From Acrocarpospora pleiomorpha (GTDB taxonomy: Bacteria > Actinomycetota > Actinomycetes > Streptosporangiales > Streptosporangiaceae): 64,000 bases of DNA. The DNA lies in contig NZ_BLAF01000014.1 of assembly GCF_009687885.1 (NCBI RefSeq), positions 124,001 to 188,000 of the forward strand, in the 5' to 3' direction. Below, piece after piece: positions 1 through 7,817 of this stretch; within the stretch, counting starts at the first letter, position 1; each line of letters begins with the position of its first letter. A program made the translations under genes and the position numbers. The notes under the pieces are model-generated. The model worked only from the letters and a program-made list of their open reading frames with translations. It ran no database searches and was not told where the DNA came from.

Positions 1-280
1 CAACACCTACCTCAACGGCGTGGTCAGCACCGACGTGTTCGGCTTCGGCTACCTGACCCTGCTGCTCAGCATGATCTTCCTGGGCGGCAGCGGCAGCGTG
101 TACGGCCCGATCGCGGGCGCCGTCGTGGTGACCCTCGTCACCGACGCGCTCCAGGACGCCGGAGCCTGGCGGGACGTGACGGTCGCGCTGCTCATTCTGG
201 CGGTCCTCTGGATCGCCCCGAAGGGTCTGGCCGGGCTCGCCCACCGAGCCACCACCATCCGCGTAAAGGAGAACGCATGA
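1..280 (+). CDS. Branched-chain amino-acid-type ABC transporter permease, C-terminal fragment
   Basis: The gene starts before the window; 92 residues are visible, in frame from base 2. They hold two hydrophobic segments with a glycine-rich turn (GGSGSVYGPIAGA) between them, which matches the last membrane helices of LivM/LivH-type inner-membrane permeases that import branched-chain amino acids, urea or related compounds. The stop codon overlaps the start of the next gene in an ATGA (277-280), so the two are translationally coupled. The neighbouring M20 deacylase suggests the imported substrate is an N-acyl amino acid, carbamoyl compound or small peptide that is hydrolysed inside the cell; this is inference. 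LivM and LivH cannot be separated with certainty from so short a piece. Confidence 0.8.
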   Translation, partial: NTYLNGVVSTDVFGFGYLTLLLSMIFLGGSGSVYGPIAGAVVVTLVTDALQDAGAWRDVTVALLILAVLWIAPKGLAGLAHRATTIRVKENA

Positions 281-1593
281 CCAGCCCCGACCTGACGGCC
301 CGGATCCTCGACGAGGTGGACGGCCTGGCCGACCGGATGGTGAACACCCTCGCCGAGGCCATCGCCGTGCCCAGCATCAACCCCCGCTACCCGGGCCAGG
401 AGTACAGCAAGGTCGTCGGCGCCGAGGGCGAGATGAGCGCGCTGCTCGCCGACCTGTACGCCGAGGCGGGCGCCGACCTCACCATGGTGACCGTGGAACG
501 CGGCCGCGACAACGTGGTCGGCGTCCTGCCCGGCGCGGGCGGCGGACGCTCCTTGCTGCTCAACGGGCACGTGGACGTGGTGCCGCCCGGGCGGCTGGAC
601 CGCTGGCACTCCGGCCCCTTCCGGGCGGTGGTCACCGACGACCGGGTCACCGGCCGCGGCGCGACCGACATGAAGGGCGGCCTGGTCGCCGCCGCGTACG
701 CCGCCGTCGCGCTGCGCCGCGCGGGCCTGCGCCTGGCCGGTGACCTGGTGCTGCAGGCGGTCGTCGGGGAAGAGGTGGGCGACCACGAGGCGGGCACCAC
801 CGCCGTGCTGGAGGCCGGGTTCGGGGCGGACGCGGCCATCGTGTGCGAACCGTCCGGCCAGCGAGGCACGCTGCCCGCCGTGGTACCGGTGACGCCCGGC
901 CTGCTGTGGTTCTCCATCACCATGGAGGGCAAGACCGCGCATTCCGGGCTGCGCGGCATGACCGTCCACCCGACGCTGGAGGGCGACGCCCTGGGCGTCA
1001 ACACGGTGGACAAGTTCTGGATCGTCTACCAGGCGCTGCGCGCCCTGGAGGACGAGTGGGCCGGGCACGACCGGCACCCGCTCTTCCCGCCCGGCTACTT
1101 CAACCTGCTGCCCGGCGTGCTGCGGGCCAATCCGTCCGGGATCCTGGTGCCGTTCTTCCTGGCCGACGAGCTGACCGTGGAGTACTGCGTCTACCATCAC
1201 CCCGGCCGTACCAACGAGGAGGTGATGGCCGAGATCGAGGCCCGGGTCGCCGACGCCTGCCGCCGCGACCCGTGGCTGCGCGCGCATCCCCCGGTGTTCG
1301 AGTGGAAGCTGCTGTGGCCGCCGTACGTGCTGCCCGATGACGCGCCGATCGCCGCCACCGTGGCGCACGCCCACGCGACCGCGGCCGGACAGGTCCCGCT
1401 GACCACCGGCTTCATGGGGGTGTGCGACCTGACCTGGATGGACCGCAAGGACATCGGCGGCCTGGTGTACGGCCCTGGAGTGGGCTACACCGCGCACGCC
1501 GAGAACGAGTACGTCGAGATCGCCCAGCTCGTCCAGTCGGCCAAGACCTACGCGCTGACCGCGGTCAGCTGGTGCGGCCTGGAGACCGGATGA
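277..1593 (+). CDS. M20 family metallopeptidase / ArgE-DapE-type deacylase
   Basis: A 438-residue cytoplasmic enzyme of the M20 zinc family, which hydrolyses N-acyl amino acids, carbamoyl derivatives or small peptides. The metal and catalytic motifs are present in order: NGHVDVVP near residue 97 (zinc His and catalytic Asp), GRGATDMKGG near 126 (bridging Asp), and VVGEEVGD near 164 (general-base Glu and metal Glu). The middle part has the hydrophobic pattern of the lid/dimerisation domain, and the C-terminal HAENEYV supplies a further His. Length is usual for ArgE/DapE/acetylornithine-deacetylase-like proteins. It overlaps the Liv-type permease by four bases and lies 91 bases before an RpiR-type regulator, so a small uptake-and-hydrolysis operon is likely. 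The substrate cannot be read from the sequence. Confidence 0.88.
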   Translation: MTSPDLTARILDEVDGLADRMVNTLAEAIAVPSINPRYPGQEYSKVVGAEGEMSALLADLYAEAGADLTMVTVERGRDNVVGVLPGAGGGRSLLLNGHVDVVPPGRLDRWHSGPFRAVVTDDRVTGRGATDMKGGLVAAAYAAVALRRAGLRLAGDLVLQAVVGEEVGDHEAGTTAVLEAGFGADAAIVCEPSGQRGTLPAVVPVTPGLLWFSITMEGKTAHSGLRGMTVHPTLEGDALGVNTVDKFWIVYQALRALEDEWAGHDRHPLFPPGYFNLLPGVLRANPSGILVPFFLADELTVEYCVYHHPGRTNEEVMAEIEARVADACRRDPWLRAHPPVFEWKLLWPPYVLPDDAPIAATVAHAHATAAGQVPLTTGFMGVCDLTWMDRKDIGGLVYGPGVGYTAHAENEYVEIAQLVQSAKTYALTAVSWCGLETG

Positions 1594-1684
1594 GTGAGGT
1601 TCGCGCCGTCCTCCCGTCCGTGCGAGTATCCCTGATGCGACGAGCCGGCCGGCCGCGATGACCGGTCCCGCGGAAGGAGACGGC

Positions 1685-2593
1685 ATGCCCGGCACGACCG
1701 AGCCGCGGACGGTGGCGGCTCAGCTGCGCGACGTGCTTCAGGACCTTCCCCGAGCCGAGCAGCGCGTCGCCCGCGCGCTGCTGGCCGGCTACCCCACGGC
1801 GGGTCTTGAGCCGCTGGCGACCGTGGCCACGCTGGCCCAGTCCAGCCCGGCCACCGTGCTCCGGCTGGCGTACCGGCTGGGGTTCCAGGGCTATCCGGAA
1901 CTCCAGCAGGCGCTCAAGCGCGAGACCCAGCAGCGCTACTCCTCCCCCCTCACCCAGTACGGCGAGCCCCCCGCCGAAGCGGGCGCGGACCAGGACGACG
2001 ACGGGGTGCTGGGCCGCTCCCGGCGGGTCCTGCTGGAGGCCACCGCGCAGACCTTCGACCAGCTCCCCTCGGGCGAATTGGTCAAGGCGGCCGGGCTACT
2101 GGCGGATCCGGCCCGGCGGGTGTCGGCGGCCGGCGGCCGGTTCAGCACGATCCTGGCGCACTATCTCATCGCGCACCTGCACCAGCTCCGCCCGAACGCC
2201 ACCTACATCGCGGGCTCCACCGCCGACCACGCCGCCCACCTGCTCGACATGGGCCGCCGCGACGTGCTGGTGCTCTTCGACTACCGCCGCTACCAGCGCG
2301 AGACGATCGCCTTCGCCCGCGCGGCGGCGGCCCGCAACGTGAAGATCGTCCTGTTCACCGACCCGTGGCTGTCCCCCGCCGCGGCGGTGGCCGACGTGGT
2401 CCTCCCCGGCCAGGTGCGCTCCCCCTCCCCGTTCGACTCCCTCACCCCCGCCGTGGCGCTCATCGAAACCCTGGTCGCCGCCGTGGTCGAACAGCTCGGC
2501 GAGACCGGCAGGGCCCGCGTCGCCAAGTACGACCAGATGGCCGACGACGTGCTCCGCGAGGAGGACACCGAGCCGCGCGCCGTGGCCCCGTAG
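1685..2593 (+). CDS. MurR/RpiR family transcriptional regulator (HTH plus SIS domain)
   Basis: A 302-residue regulator. Residues about 8-80 form the HTH_6 domain (LATVATLAQSSPATVLRLAYRLGFQGYPEL), and about 120-280 form a SIS sugar-isomerase-like domain with the phosphosugar-binding core (GGRFSTILAHYLIAHL, then DVLVLFDYRRYQRETI). The ATG at 1685 is chosen over one at 1658 because GGAAGGAG lies just upstream of it at normal spacing. Family members sense phosphorylated sugars or amino-acid-related ligands. Its position directly after the permease and M20 genes suggests it controls them. The 3' end is read antisense by the convergent GtrA-like frame for about 300 bases. Confidence 0.88.
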   Translation: MPGTTEPRTVAAQLRDVLQDLPRAEQRVARALLAGYPTAGLEPLATVATLAQSSPATVLRLAYRLGFQGYPELQQALKRETQQRYSSPLTQYGEPPAEAGADQDDDGVLGRSRRVLLEATAQTFDQLPSGELVKAAGLLADPARRVSAAGGRFSTILAHYLIAHLHQLRPNATYIAGSTADHAAHLLDMGRRDVLVLFDYRRYQRETIAFARAAAARNVKIVLFTDPWLSPAAAVADVVLPGQVRSPSPFDSLTPAVALIETLVAAVVEQLGETGRARVAKYDQMADDVLREEDTEPRAVAP

Positions 2594-3009
2594 CGCCGGA
2601 ACACCAGGTGGTTCGAGCCGACGTAGTTGAACACCGTGCCGGCGGCCACCCCGGCCGCCGCGGCGGCGGTGATGCCCGCCGTCCGGTAGGCCAGGGTGAA
2701 GACCGCGGTGTTCACGCAGAGCGCGGTCATCGCGGTCGCGTTGTAGGCGAGCAGCCGGCCCAGCACCCGGCGCGGGGATCCGCCGGGCCGGTCCTTCCAG
2801 GTCAGCAGCGAGCTGAGGGTGAAGTTGAGCTGGGCCGAGACCGCGATGCCCACCGCGTTGGCGACGGGGGCGCGCACACCCGCCACCATCAGACTGGTGA
2901 GCAGCAGGTACTGCACCGCGAAGCAGGTGCCGCCGACGCCGGCGAAGGTGACCTTGCGCCGGTGCCGCCGCACCAGTGCCGTCGCGGCCCGGTACGTCAG
3001 CTGTCGCAT
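2290..3009 (-). CDS. GtrA-like membrane protein with an unusual C-terminal extension
   Basis: GtrA proteins are small inner-membrane proteins with four helices that help move polyprenyl-phosphate-linked sugars across the membrane for surface glycan assembly. Residues about 15-140 show this: VTFAGVGGTCFAVQYLLLT, ANAVGIAVSAQLNFTLSSLL, LLAYNATAMTALCVNTAVF and AAAGTVFNYVGSNHLVFRR, with the family's N-terminal G-G and final NHLVFRR. The ATG at 3009 overlaps the preceding gene by 13 bases, making it the last gene of the glycan operon. The normal family length is about 130-150 residues. Here no stop follows FRR, and the frame runs another hundred Ser/Thr/Ala/Arg-rich residues antisense to the RpiR gene. 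The tail may be a read-through product of a lost stop and need not be functional. Confidence 0.72.
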   Translation of the reverse strand: MRQLTYRAATALVRRHRRKVTFAGVGGTCFAVQYLLLTSLMVAGVRAPVANAVGIAVSAQLNFTLSSLLTWKDRPGGSPRRVLGRLLAYNATAMTALCVNTAVFTLAYRTAGITAAAAAGVAAGTVFNYVGSNHLVFRRYGATARGSVSSSRSTSSAIWSYLATRALPVSPSCSTTAATRVSMSATAGVRESNGEGERTWPGRTTSATAAAGDSHGSVNRTIFTLRAAAARAKAIVSRW

Positions 3010-3413
3010 GCGATCCCATTCCGATCGGGGTCCAGCCGGTGCCGGTCCCGCGGGTTGTTGACGGTGATCCCGGCGAGTTTGTGCGCCCGGATCCAGTCGC
3101 AGCGGCTCTCGCCTCTGGCCAGCTGGGGAAAGTCCCACGGCACGCACTGCCCGGCCGTGCCGTAGGCGTGGTCGCAGCCGTCGATGCTGGCCGGGATGGC
3201 GGTCTTCTTCGGCCGGGCGGTGAGCTGCGGCCGGGGCGACCGCAGCTTCTTCGCGAACGGCAGCACGTGTGGGCCGGGGGTGGCCTGGACGGCCGGAGCC
3301 GGACGCGCGCCCGGTGCGCCGGACGCCTGGGCGGCGAAGAGCACGGCGGACGGCACCGCCACGGCGGCGACCGTCAGGGCCGCCGCGAGCCGGATCCTAG
3401 GGATCTTCATCAT
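2997..3413 (-). CDS. Secreted protein with Excalibur-type calcium-binding motif
   Basis: A 138-residue small secreted protein. Residues 1-33 are a Sec signal peptide (basic start, AAALTVAAVAVPSAVLFAA, cut near ASG-AP). A Pro/Ala-rich linker follows. The C-terminal half contains CDHAYGTAGQCVPW and ends in LDPDRNGIACDS, which fits the Excalibur domain pattern (D-x-D-x-x-G-x-x-C), thought to bind calcium outside the cell; four cysteines could form two disulfides. The start overlaps the stop of the copper oxidase gene (ATGA) and the end overlaps the GtrA start, so it is embedded in the glycan operon. Its exact role is unknown; a structural or calcium-dependent partner of the surface glycan is a reasonable guess. 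Confidence 0.8.
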   Translation of the reverse strand: MMKIPRIRLAAALTVAAVAVPSAVLFAAQASGAPGARPAPAVQATPGPHVLPFAKKLRSPRPQLTARPKKTAIPASIDGCDHAYGTAGQCVPWDFPQLARGESRCDWIRAHKLAGITVNNPRDRHRLDPDRNGIACDS

Positions 3414-5503
3414 GCGCCTCCCACGTGTACCCAGCTGGCCTCAGACGGCACCCCGGCCGCGTCGACCACGGTGAGCATGTACCAGCCGGGGGGTGCGATG
3501 TTCGGGTTCGTCGTCAGGTTCAGATCGATCACGTTGCCGGGGAACACCGTCAGCGGCAGGTCGACGTACCGCTGGTTGGGGTCGGAGGAGTGGGTGACGG
3601 CGGCCGGCCGGATCAGCGACGCCTTGACGATCGGGCCGTCGGTCACGATGCGCTGCGCCGAGCCGTAGGTCCAGTGGGTGTTGGGGATGGACATGATGAC
3701 GGGACGGGCGCCACGGAACAGGTACGGCGGCGAGTACATCGAGATCCGCAGGTCGAAGCTGCCGTCGCCGGGGTTGTTGCCGAAGGTCATCACCCGCCCG
3801 TCGGGCAGCAGCACGGCCGAGGAGTGGTAGGTGCGGGGCACCGGGTCGGTCGCCATGCCCGGGGTGAAGGCGTTGGTCGCCGGGTCGTACATGGAGGCCT
3901 CGAAGACCGGTGTCTCCCGGTAGGTGTGCAGCGCGCCGCCCGTCTCGAAGACCTTCCCGTCCGGCAGGATCACCGTGGACAGGTAGACCTTTCCCTCCGC
4001 ACCGGTCTGCGGCGTGCCGTCGGTGTAGTGGCCGTGGGGCAGGTCGGGGCCGGGCACGTACGCCGGTGCGGGCTGCTTGAGGTCGATCAGGTCCGTCAGC
4101 CGGTGCGCGTTGGGGCTGACCGTGTGGTTGCCGCCGCCCACGGTGAGCACCTTCTGGTCCTGCGCCGGCGGCAGCAGCACGCTCATCGACTGGTCCCGTT
4201 CGTCCTTTCTGCGCAGCCCCGGCACGTCGGTGATGGTGCCCGCGTCGTAGTCGTAGATGGACGCGCCGGTGCCGGGCAGCCCGGGCCCGAAGACGTGCGA
4301 GCCGGTGTAGAACAGCCGTCCGTCCTGGAGCAGGATCATCGCCGGGTACAGGCCCCAGAAGCTCCACGCCTGCTTGGCCTGGCCCATCGGCAGCCACTGT
4401 CCCTGCGCCGCCGAGAAATGCTCGTTGACCACGGTGCCGGAGGAGTCCTCGGCAAGACCGCCCAGCGAGATGACGTCGCCGTTGCCCATGATCGTGGCGG
4501 ACGGGTACCAGTGCCCGGCCAGCATGTCGTTGACACGGGTGTAGGAGCTGGTGGCCGGATCGAAGATGTAGGAGACCTTCAGGCCCTTGTACCCGACGGT
4601 GCCGTCCGGCGCGGCGTAGTCCTTGTTCCCTCCCATCACCAGCACCCGGCCGTCGGCGAGCTGGACATGACCCGCGCAGAAGAAGTCGGCCGGCGTGGGA
4701 ACGTCGGTGAAGGTTCCGGCCACGGGATCGTAGAGGGTGGTCTTGAAGCTGCCGGCCTGGAACAGGTCGATGTCGTTGCCAGAGCCGGCGATGAGCAGGA
4801 CCTTGCCGGTGTGCAGCAGCACCGCGTGCATCGCCCGGGCCGGCGACAGCTCGGGGCGCACCTGCCACTGCCCGACGCAGTCCGGGCCGGTGCCGACGCA
4901 CGGTGTGTCGGGGACCGGAGAGCTGGCGTCCACCATCGCGTAGTCATCGGTGACCAGGGTCCCGGCGCCGTAGTTGGTCACTCCCCAGGTGAGCCGGTCG
5001 GTTCCGGGCGGCACCTGTGGGGTGCGCACCAGGGCGCGCTGGAACGTTTCGGTGACCGGCAGCGCGGCCAGGTCGGTCCACCACTGCCAGCCGGCCGTGG
5101 TGTCGTGCCGGAACACCGTGATCACCGTGTTGGGCTGCGACGTCGTGTACCAGACCGACAGGTCGTACTGGTGTCCCGGGCTCACCGGCGGCGCGCAGTC
5201 CGGGTCCTCCGTCATCATCGCCTTGCGGTCGCCGCCGGCCAGGCGGGTGATGGTGAGGTCCACCGCCCGGGAGCCGCCGTGCGCCGTCCCGGTCACCGTG
5301 AAGGTGTGGTCGTTGTCCCCGTACCCGGACTTCTCCCAGCACTGCGGGAAGCCGGTGGTTCCGTCGAGGATCTCCATGCCGGGGTTCTTGACCAGATTCA
5401 CGTCGGCGGCGGCCATCGGGGCGCCGAGCGCGGCCAGCGCGAGCGCGCCCGCCGCTCCCAGTACCACGGCCGCCCGGGAGCGCCGGTACGGCCAGGCCAT
5501 CAC
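3410..5503 (-). CDS. Secreted galactose-oxidase/GlxA-like copper radical oxidase
   Basis: A 697-residue secreted enzyme of the galactose oxidase/glyoxal oxidase family, which oxidises primary alcohols or aldehydes to products plus hydrogen peroxide. Layout: signal peptide 1-34; carbohydrate-binding-like beta domain about 35-195; seven-bladed Kelch propeller about 215-590; galactose-oxidase early-set (DUF1929) domain about 595-697. Active-site residues align by motif: Cys276 (DFFCAGH) and Tyr333 (HWYPSATIM) as the Cys-Tyr cofactor pair, Tyr559-His560 (RTYHSSAVL) and His638 (VTHSSD) as copper ligands. In Streptomyces, GlxA works with the CslA glycan synthase at hyphal tips. Here the gene overlaps a glycosyltransferase gene (ATGA at 5500-5503), which supports a similar job of modifying a surface polysaccharide. 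The true substrate is unknown. Confidence 0.9.
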   Translation of the reverse strand: MMAWPYRRSRAAVVLGAAGALALAALGAPMAAADVNLVKNPGMEILDGTTGFPQCWEKSGYGDNDHTFTVTGTAHGGSRAVDLTITRLAGGDRKAMMTEDPDCAPPVSPGHQYDLSVWYTTSQPNTVITVFRHDTTAGWQWWTDLAALPVTETFQRALVRTPQVPPGTDRLTWGVTNYGAGTLVTDDYAMVDASSPVPDTPCVGTGPDCVGQWQVRPELSPARAMHAVLLHTGKVLLIAGSGNDIDLFQAGSFKTTLYDPVAGTFTDVPTPADFFCAGHVQLADGRVLVMGGNKDYAAPDGTVGYKGLKVSYIFDPATSSYTRVNDMLAGHWYPSATIMGNGDVISLGGLAEDSSGTVVNEHFSAAQGQWLPMGQAKQAWSFWGLYPAMILLQDGRLFYTGSHVFGPGLPGTGASIYDYDAGTITDVPGLRRKDERDQSMSVLLPPAQDQKVLTVGGGNHTVSPNAHRLTDLIDLKQPAPAYVPGPDLPHGHYTDGTPQTGAEGKVYLSTVILPDGKVFETGGALHTYRETPVFEASMYDPATNAFTPGMATDPVPRTYHSSAVLLPDGRVMTFGNNPGDGSFDLRISMYSPPYLFRGARPVIMSIPNTHWTYGSAQRIVTDGPIVKASLIRPAAVTHSSDPNQRYVDLPLTVFPGNVIDLNLTTNPNIAPPGWYMLTVVDAAGVPSEASWVHVGGA

Positions 5504-6240
5504 GCCTCCCTCGGGCCGGCCAGGGTGGCCGAGCCGGTGGAGACCCGGAGCCGGGCGAGGTGCCGGAGGAACCGCACACCTTCGCGTACCGAGGATTTGG
5601 AATCCCCGGTGACGCGCTCGCGGAAGCCGTACGGGACCTCGCTGATCCGCCGGATCTGGCAGCGCACGATCACCTCCAGCAGGACCTTGTAGCCCACCGG
5701 CCGCAGCCGGTCGGTCCGGAGCGCGGTGCGGCGCACCGCGAAGTAGCCGCTCATCGGGTCGCTCACCGGGTACAGGCGGCGGAACAGGACCTTGGCCGCC
5801 AGGGTGGACAGCCGGGAGGCCAGCACCCGGTGCCGCCCCGAGAGCCCCCCGTGGTCGCCGCCGGGGATGTAGCGCGAGGCCACGACCAGGTGCGCGCCGG
5901 TCCGCTCGCCCTCGGCGATCAGCGCGGGGATCACCGACGGCGGGTGCTGCAGGTCGCCGTCCATCACCACCACCCAGGAGCCGCGGGCCACCCGCAGGCC
6001 GTCGGCGACCGCGCCGGCCAGCCCTCCGATGGACGTGGCGCGGTGGATCAGCGACACGCTGCCACGCCGCCCGGCGGACTGCCGACGGATCACCTCAGGG
6101 GTGTCGTCGGTGCTGTCGTCGACAAAAATGATCTCCACTGCGGTCCGCCCGTCGATCATGTCGTCGATCTCGGCGAGCAGCGGCGCGATGTTGCCGGACT
6201 CGTTGAACGTAGGAATGACGATGGAGAGGGACGGCGTCAC
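5500..6240 (-). CDS. GT2 polyprenyl-phosphate glycosyltransferase (DPM1/GtrB-like)
   Basis: A 246-residue GT-A fold glycosyltransferase that should transfer a sugar from a nucleotide donor to undecaprenyl or polyprenyl phosphate at the inner membrane face. Motifs: LSIVIPTFNESGNI near residue 5, FVDDSTDD near 39, VVMDGDLQHPP near 90 (the metal-binding DxD-like DGD) and DPMSGYFAVRR near 160, all typical of dolichol-phosphate mannosyltransferase relatives. There are no obvious C-terminal membrane helices, so it is the soluble or peripheral form. The GTG at 6240 has a strong AGGAGG four bases upstream. It lies 44 bases after the GT39-like gene and overlaps the oxidase gene. It probably makes the lipid-linked sugar used by the GT39-like enzyme and moved by GtrA. 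Confidence 0.85.
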   Translation of the reverse strand: MTPSLSIVIPTFNESGNIAPLLAEIDDMIDGRTAVEIIFVDDSTDDTPEVIRRQSAGRRGSVSLIHRATSIGGLAGAVADGLRVARGSWVVVMDGDLQHPPSVIPALIAEGERTGAHLVVASRYIPGGDHGGLSGRHRVLASRLSTLAAKVLFRRLYPVSDPMSGYFAVRRTALRTDRLRPVGYKVLLEVIVRCQIRRISEVPYGFRERVTGDSKSSVREGVRFLRHLARLRVSTGSATLAGPREA

Positions 6241-6284
6241 GATGCCTCCTGCTCGGGGCGTGCGGTCAAACGTGTTCTGAGGGG

Positions 6285-7817
6285 TCAGGGGGTCGTCGTG
6301 AGCACTTCCCGGACCTCGATCCGGCCGCCGCCGGTGCCGAAGGTCGCCACCACCCGCGAGTGCGCGAGCGCGCCCGCGAGCGTGGGAAGCTGCGCGGCCT
6401 CACCGCGCACCGCCGGGGTGGACACCACGTAGTCGATGTCGCGCCAGCCGCCCGGCAGGGTGCTCTGCACGGCGGGGTCGAGGTCGATCTTGTAATGCCA
6501 GATCGCCCCGAGGCCGGGCGCGTGCCCGGCGCGGACCAGGTCCACCCAGAGCACGCCGTCCACGATGGTGCGCTGTCCGGGCCGGACGGGCATCTCCTCC
6601 CTGATCCATCGGGACGCCGCCGTGTAGCCGTCGTTGGTGGACTCGGTGAGCATCCGCGCGCCGGTGACCGGCCATCCGGTGAGCGCGATCGCGCCGGTGA
6701 CCATCAGCACGGTGGTGACCAGCGCGCTGCCGAAGCCACGTTCGGTCCGGATGGCGACGGCGGTGGCGATCCCGGCCACCGACAGCGCCAGGAACGGCAC
6801 CAGCTGGACGATGTACATCTTCGGCAGGTAGCCGTCCGGCCGCAGTGCCACCGCCACCAGCAGCAGCACGGCGAGCGCCGGGGCGCGCGCGGGGCGCACC
6901 GCCAGGCCGGCGACGGCCGCGGCGAGACCGCCGATGAGCAGGACCGGATCGTTGCCGAGCCAGCTCATCAGCAGCTCGTGCGCTTCCATGCCGGGGACGA
7001 ACACGCTGCCGGTGCCGGCCCGGTCGTGCAGCTGGAAGGCGAGCGTCCCGACCAGCGACACGTGGTCCTCGCCGGGGAACAGCTCGCCCTTCAGCGCCGC
7101 GTAGAGCGGGTACAGCGACGCGGTGAAGATCATGCCGGAGAGGAAGCCGGCCAGCGAGAAGCGCCGGGTGCTCGGGTGGCTGCCCTGCCACAGCGCCACG
7201 ATCACCGCGGGGACGGCGATCGCGATGGTCTCCTTCGAGAGCACCGCGAAGCTGGTGGCCACCCCCGCCGCCACGTGCTGCCACAGGTGCGTGCGCGGGG
7301 ACAGGGCCAGCGCGAACGCGGCGAGCAGCCACATGACCGCGAAGTTGTCCAGATACACCTGGTGCTGCATGCTCAGCGCCAGCGGGGACAGCCCGGCGAT
7401 CGCCATGGCCAGCAAGGCCGTCCATCGGGTGCCTTGCAGCCGGCGCGCCACCGTGTACACCATCAGCAGGGTGATCGCGAGCACCACGAGCATGGCGATC
7501 CTGCCGTGGACCAGCGCCGGCAGGTCGGGCAGCAACCACTGGCCCGGCAAGGACAGCACGGCGAGCTGGATCCAGCCCAGCGGCGGGTGGTCGTACCAGT
7601 AGGTGTAGTGCGCGAGCTGGCCGTGCTGCACGGCCCAGGCCTGGGAGATGTACGCGCCTTCGTCGTCGTTGGGGAAGGGCTGGTCGGCCAGATTCCAGGC
7701 ATGTGCCGCGATCAGGATCACCAGCAGCACGGCAACGGGCGGGAACCGGTGGCGGCCCGGCCGGCGGACCGGGGCGTCGACCGGCGGGGCGGACGGTTCC
7801 AGCAGGACGGCGGTCAT
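6285..7817 (-). CDS. GT39/ArnT-like polytopic membrane glycosyltransferase
   Basis: A 510-residue integral membrane protein with about ten to twelve hydrophobic segments and a hydrophilic C-terminal part. The N-terminal loop after the first helix holds PNDDEGAYISQAW, where the acidic pair matches the catalytic D-E region of GT-C enzymes (PMT/ArnT/GT39), followed by YDHPPLGWIQLA, the P-P-L-x-W loop of the same superfamily. Such enzymes use polyprenyl-phosphate sugars as donors on the outer membrane face. The ATG at 7817 overlaps the stop of the upstream GT2 gene (ATGA 7814-7817). The C-terminal region (about 390-510) probably folds outside the cell. In context it may decorate the glycan or a protein carrier; the acceptor is not deducible. 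Confidence 0.82.
   Translation of the reverse strand: MTAVLLEPSAPPVDAPVRRPGRHRFPPVAVLLVILIAAHAWNLADQPFPNDDEGAYISQAWAVQHGQLAHYTYWYDHPPLGWIQLAVLSLPGQWLLPDLPALVHGRIAMLVVLAITLLMVYTVARRLQGTRWTALLAMAIAGLSPLALSMQHQVYLDNFAVMWLLAAFALALSPRTHLWQHVAAGVATSFAVLSKETIAIAVPAVIVALWQGSHPSTRRFSLAGFLSGMIFTASLYPLYAALKGELFPGEDHVSLVGTLAFQLHDRAGTGSVFVPGMEAHELLMSWLGNDPVLLIGGLAAAVAGLAVRPARAPALAVLLLVAVALRPDGYLPKMYIVQLVPFLALSVAGIATAVAIRTERGFGSALVTTVLMVTGAIALTGWPVTGARMLTESTNDGYTAASRWIREEMPVRPGQRTIVDGVLWVDLVRAGHAPGLGAIWHYKIDLDPAVQSTLPGGWRDIDYVVSTPAVRGEAAQLPTLAGALAHSRVVATFGTGGGRIEVREVLTTTP

Noticed and set aside
3425..5692. Long plus-strand open frame opposite the copper oxidase gene
   Set aside because: Composition is Arg/Gly/Val/His-rich as in antisense frames of high-GC genes, and the minus strand encodes the intact oxidase.
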